Assembly: GCF_024053505.1 (NCBI RefSeq)
Contig: NZ_JAMXQS010000001.1
Coordinates: forward strand, 1 to 64,000
Direction of reading: 5' to 3'
Source of the DNA: Mesorhizobium liriopis
GTDB lineage: Bacteria; Pseudomonadota; Alphaproteobacteria; Rhizobiales; Rhizobiaceae
Length of the DNA: 64,000 nucleotides
Positions 61,677-64,000 of the stretch are shown one piece after another; the first letter of the stretch is position 1, and each line of letters opens with the position of its first letter. The translations under genes and the position numbers were made by a program. The notes beneath the pieces are model-generated. The model worked only from the letters and a program-made list of their open reading frames with translations, searched no databases and was not told where the DNA came from.

Positions 61677-62684
61677 TCACGTCGATTCCCGCTCGATGAG
61701 CTGGAAAGGCATTTCCTCAGCGGTGCCGGGGGCTGCCCGGTCGCCCTTGAGCCGCTTGAGCAGGATTTCCGCCGCACGCTCCCCCATACGGTCCTGAAAC
61801 TGAGTCACGGTGGACAAAGAGGGTGAGACGAGGCGAGCGGCTGAAATATCGTCGAAGCCGATCACCGCGATCTCTGCCGGAATGGCGACCTTGCGCTCGC
61901 GCAGCGCTTGCATCACGCCGATTGCCATCAGATCGTTGGCCGCGAAAATGGCCGTGGGGCGCTTGGGCGCATCAAGTAGCGTCATAGCAGCGCGATGCCC
62001 GCCTACCTCGTTGAAAGCCTCGTCCAGCACGATCCAGGGCTCAGTTTTAATCCCGGCCAGTGCCTGACCATAGCCTTGGGCTCGTACCGCTTCAGGGCCA
62101 CCCTTGCCCGCCACCATGGCGATGTGGCGATGACCACGTGCAATCAGGTGTTCAGTCGCAGCACGGGCGGCGGCGCGGTTGTCGACATAGATATCGTCGA
62201 TCGGAATGGAGCCTGCATGCTTGGCTGAAGACTCCAGCCTCACCACTGGTATGTCGACATCCATCAGCACGCGAAGATCGGTAGCGCGGAGCGAAAAGAA
62301 GACGCCGATCACGCCATCAACACGACCCTCCCGCGCCCAATCCAGGAATTGGTGTTCTCGAGCGGGGTCGCCGTCGGTGTTCATCGTAATCACGTCATAC
62401 CGCACGTCCTGCGCGATCTTTTGGACGCCGCGCACGAGCGCAGGGTAAAATGGATTGGTAATGTCGGGCACGATGCAGGCGATTGTCATCGTCCGCTGTG
62501 TCTTCAGCGCCTGCGCAAAGCGGTTGGGCGTGTAGCCAAGTTCTGCTGCAGCCGTTGTTATTCGTTGCAACGTTTCCACCGGCACAGGCGCCGTGGTCGA
62601 ACTATTCAGTGCGATCGACACCATTGCCTGCGAGACGCCTGCGCGCTTAGCGACATCTCTCTGGGTTGGCCTGCGTGTCGGCAA
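61677..62684 (-). CDS. LacI-family transcriptional regulator of the carbohydrate operon
   Basis: A 335-residue repressor: N-terminal HTH (TQRDVAKRAGVSQAMVSIALN) and hinge helix region (GYTPNRFAQALKTQ), then a periplasmic-binding-like effector domain with DGVIGVFFS, DDIYVDNRAAARAATEHL and AVIGFDDISAARLVSPSLSTV. First gene of the operon, in front of the solute-binding protein. Two perfect palindromes lie 10 bases upstream of its start codon, so autoregulation of the whole operon is likely. Confidence 0.94.
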   Translation of the reverse strand: MPTRRPTQRDVAKRAGVSQAMVSIALNSSTTAPVPVETLQRITTAAAELGYTPNRFAQALKTQRTMTIACIVPDITNPFYPALVRGVQKIAQDVRYDVITMNTDGDPAREHQFLDWAREGRVDGVIGVFFSLRATDLRVLMDVDIPVVRLESSAKHAGSIPIDDIYVDNRAAARAATEHLIARGHRHIAMVAGKGGPEAVRAQGYGQALAGIKTEPWIVLDEAFNEVGGHRAAMTLLDAPKRPTAIFAANDLMAIGVMQALRERKVAIPAEIAVIGFDDISAARLVSPSLSTVTQFQDRMGERAAEILLKRLKGDRAAPGTAEEMPFQLIEREST

Positions 62685-62693
62685 AACAAATCC

Positions 62694-62722
62694 ACTTATA
62701 CGTATAAGTTATACGTATAAGT
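62694..62722. promoter_or_regulatory. Double LacI-type operator
   Basis: Two perfect 12-bp palindromes TTATACGTATAA at 62696-62707 and 62709-62720, centres 13 bases apart, each with the central CG step typical of LacI-family operators, immediately upstream of the lacI-like gene. The whole 29-base block 62694-62722 is itself nearly symmetric. Binding at both sites could be cooperative. Confidence 0.85.
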
Positions 62723-62804
62723 TTCTGCTGTTGCTAGGTCAAGCTGTTGCTTCAGGATCCCAAACAGGCCGCGAACCCTTCCACCTTTCGTGTTTTCCAG
62801 GGCT

Positions 62805-63041
62805 ATGAGGAACATCATGATCGAAGAACAGGTTTCTGTTGCCCTTACTGATCCGAGAAGGGTGCGCGCCGCCGCTCAGCTCACGCGGGAGCAGGTGGCT
62901 GAGCGGGCGGGAGTGAGCCAGCAGGACATCAGCGGCCTGTAGTGTGGTACGCGAAACCCAAGTACCGAGACAGTCCACATTCTCGCGGTCGCGTTAGATG
63001 TGACGCATGTCGGCTTACTTAACCCCAGTTCCGAAACTTAG
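62805..63041 (+). pseudogene. XRE-type HTH regulator gene interrupted by an in-frame amber codon
   Basis: From ATG 62805 (or in-frame ATG 62817, which lacks a good ribosome site) 79 codons run to TAG 63039-63041, but codon 46 is TAG (62940-62942). The frame reads VRAAAQLTREQVAERAGVSQQDISGL, stop, CGTRNPSTETVHILAVALDV, an ordinary XRE helix-turn-helix whose usual residue at the stop is Glu (GAG to TAG). So the lesion is one substitution within the HTH. The gene lies at the right end of the island. Confidence 0.85.
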
Positions 63042-63159
63042 ACCGCCGATTTCATCACCTATGTCCATGGGACAGCGGCATAATTTCATATTCAGTTTCA
63101 AAGGGGTGGCAACGGCCGTTGGACATCAACAAGATATTGATATTGATGAGGTATTCTGC

Positions 63160-63176
63160 TCCCCTAGGGCGTACCA
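63160..63176 (+). repeat. Right core repeat (att site) of the island
   Basis: TCCCCTAGGGCGTACCA, identical to the tRNA-Glu 3' end at 44673-44689; the bases before it do not continue the tRNA. It marks the right end of the 18.5-kb island and at the same time the left end of an older element (see the relic at 63221-63384). Confidence 0.9.
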
Positions 63177-63220
63177 GTAGCCTCCACGACTTCCCGACTT
63201 TGCTGAGTTTTATGACTTCA

Positions 63221-63384
63221 ATGTCCAACCTTTCCGATAGGGTGGACGACGACTCGGCAAGTTGCGTTGCCTCTTTCCCAGCCGTTGATCTTTTCAAGCC
63301 GGCTCGGTGATCGTAGTCGAACCGAATGATCCTGGCTTTGGTCCAAGTGTGGAAGCCACCGCGATCCTCATTGCACGCGTCAAC
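63221..63384 (-). pseudogene. Relic of a second tRNA-Glu element: left-end motif and integrase fragment
   Basis: A motif ATGTCCAACCTTTC starts 45 bases after the right repeat (63221), exactly as ATGTCAAACCTTTC starts 45 bases after the left one (44734). Then on the minus strand 63295-63384 encodes a fragment reading VDACNEDRGGFHTWTKARI and on to RFDYDHRAG, clearly homologous to residues 164-192 of the integrase at 44767 (GFHTWTEAEIVQFEQHHG). No start, no catalytic residues and no continuous frame remain. The rest of the 63177-63753 gap shows nothing else coding. Confidence 0.8.
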
Positions 63385-63653
63385 TGACCAGCCAGTGCGC
63401 GCCGGAGGCCGATATTCTGACTTTCGGCGAACCCGCCTGAATGGTTGGCGAGATGACACCGGAGCACGGGTGAGATCGGTCTGACGTTTCTCTCAAGCCA
63501 CGCCTTGAATAAACCAAGATAGGCACACATATATTGATGGTGCAGCGCGTCCCCGTCAGAGGTTGATGCGCGATTTTCTTCCCTTTCGTCCGACCACGGA
63601 TGTACTGGCGAGTTGAGTGGTGAAGAAGCGCACTTCTCGAAAGAGACAGCTGA

Positions 63654-63684
63654 GCCGTTGGGTGAGATCCCCAGCGGCTTTTTT
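63654..63684 (+). terminator. Strong terminator without an upstream gene
   Basis: Stem GCCGTTGGG / CCCAGCGGC (63654-63662 with 63670-63678, one G-T pair) and loop TGAGATC, then six T. No plus-strand gene ends within several hundred bases, so it may end a small RNA or be left over from the decayed element. Confidence 0.75.
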
Positions 63685-63753
63685 GTTGTCCAATTTTCGT
63701 GGCGAGCAGCGTGAAAAGCAGCGCCTCAACCGCCTCTTTGCAGGAGCGCCTCC

Positions 63754-63981
63754 ATGACGAACAAAGCCAAGCCCGATGTTTCCCCCAGCTCAACGCCTGA
63801 GACCGAGCGTGTGCCAAAGGACGGCTCAATGCCGCGCGTGTCCGACACGCTGATCAAGTCTCCCGAGACACCCGATGCGGACTATCATGCCGAGGCATTG
63901 GCGAATGCCGTGGTCGACAATGAAGCAGGTACGAGGCCCGACAGTGAAATCGGTGGTATCGTGCCGCTGAAGCGGAAGTAA
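63754..63981 (+). CDS. Small polar protein, unknown function
   Basis: A 75-residue hydrophilic, probably disordered protein (MTNKAKPDVSPSSTPETERVPKDGS...) ending in a more ordered stretch (ALANAVVDNEAGTRPDSEIGGIVPLKRK). CAGGAG lies 9 bases before ATG 63754. I recognise no domain. It lies beyond the right repeat and so belongs to the older element or the core chromosome. Confidence 0.65.
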   Translation: MTNKAKPDVSPSSTPETERVPKDGSMPRVSDTLIKSPETPDADYHAEALANAVVDNEAGTRPDSEIGGIVPLKRK

Positions 63982-64000
63982 TCTCCGCCTACCCCCAATG

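Larger units (their letters stand above)
44690..63176. mobile_element. 18.5-kb genomic island integrated at tRNA-Glu
   Basis: Bounded by the 17-bp repeats 44673-44689 and 63160-63176. It carries an integrase gene directly beside the tRNA, other mobile-element-type genes (MerR-like, DUF3102, HUH-Rep-like), then catabolic and detoxification cargo and an XRE regulator gene near the right end. Gene content is unrelated to the housekeeping genes to the left, and by eye the 46-50 kb segment is less GC-rich in third positions. Three of its mobility or regulation genes carry stop codons, so the island is probably immobile now. Confidence 0.88.

Noticed and set aside
58564-62684. Expectation of an ATP-binding subunit for the carbohydrate importer
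   Set aside because: No Walker A/ABC signature is encoded anywhere between 55.3 and 64.0 kb on either strand, so none was annotated; a shared ATPase elsewhere is assumed.

Overview
The window looks like a high-GC alphaproteobacterial chromosome of the order Hyphomicrobiales (Rhizobiales), probably near Phyllobacteriaceae (Mesorhizobium, Nitratireductor or Aminobacter relatives). The evidence is gene order and family content: ruvC-ruvA-ruvB, ybgC-tolQRAB-pal-cpoB-tilS-ftsH-glmM, serC-serA, purA, an RpoH sigma-32, the lpiA/acvB lysyl-phosphatidylglycerol pair, RopB/Omp25-type porins, a DUF1465 gene and an alphaproteobacterial-type trans sRNA. The genus cannot be fixed from the sequence alone.

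Bases 1-44,690 are ordinary core chromosome. In order: the end of a possible TetR regulator; suhB, efp, a Sel1-repeat protein and a ThiE-like protein (minus strand); a TauE/SafE exporter and OpgC (plus); acvB and lpiA/mprF (minus); an acyl-CoA synthetase; a three-hairpin small RNA; DUF1465; and the ruv genes, with a VapBC-type toxin-antitoxin pair inserted between ruvC and ruvA. Then come a GH5 glycosidase, the Tol-Pal envelope operon, tilS, ftsH, an FAD oxidase, glmM, two outer-membrane beta-barrels, serC-alaE-serA behind a structured leader, a DUF1902/HicA toxin-antitoxin pair, an EamA exporter, purA, a large proline-rich membrane protein, rpoH, an RluD-like pseudouridine synthase, two small genes and tRNA-Glu(CTC).

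Bases 44,690-63,176 form an integrated genomic island. The last 17 bases of tRNA-Glu (TCCCCTAGGGCGTACCA) recur at 63,160-63,176. Next to the tRNA lies a tyrosine recombinase gene broken by an in-frame TGA and lacking its tyrosine nucleophile (His instead). Beyond the far repeat the left-end geometry of the element starts again, with a motif 45 bp from the core and an integrase relic, so at least two related elements appear to have stacked at this tRNA. The island has three blocks: (i) 44.8-49.8 kb, mobility and regulation (integrase, small MerR-like and HTH proteins, a DUF3102 gene with an amber stop, an HTH/receiver-like fusion, an HUH-Rep-like protein flanked by a long hairpin and a dense GATC cluster); (ii) 49.8-54.6 kb, a minus-strand operon for aldehyde and redox stress (glutathione-independent formaldehyde dehydrogenase, FmdB, ABM monooxygenase, DJ-1/PfpI protein, aldo-keto reductase, ion-channel-like protein); (iii) 55.4-62.7 kb, a ribitol-dehydrogenase gene and a LacI-controlled carbohydrate ABC importer (no ATPase in the window) coupled to an ADP-ribosylglycohydrolase/lectin fusion, with two back-to-back perfect palindromes as the likely LacI operator. 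An XRE regulator with an amber stop closes the island.

The last kilobase holds the second-element relics, a strong terminator and one small polar protein gene. I see no rRNA, no CRISPR array and no intact insertion sequence.
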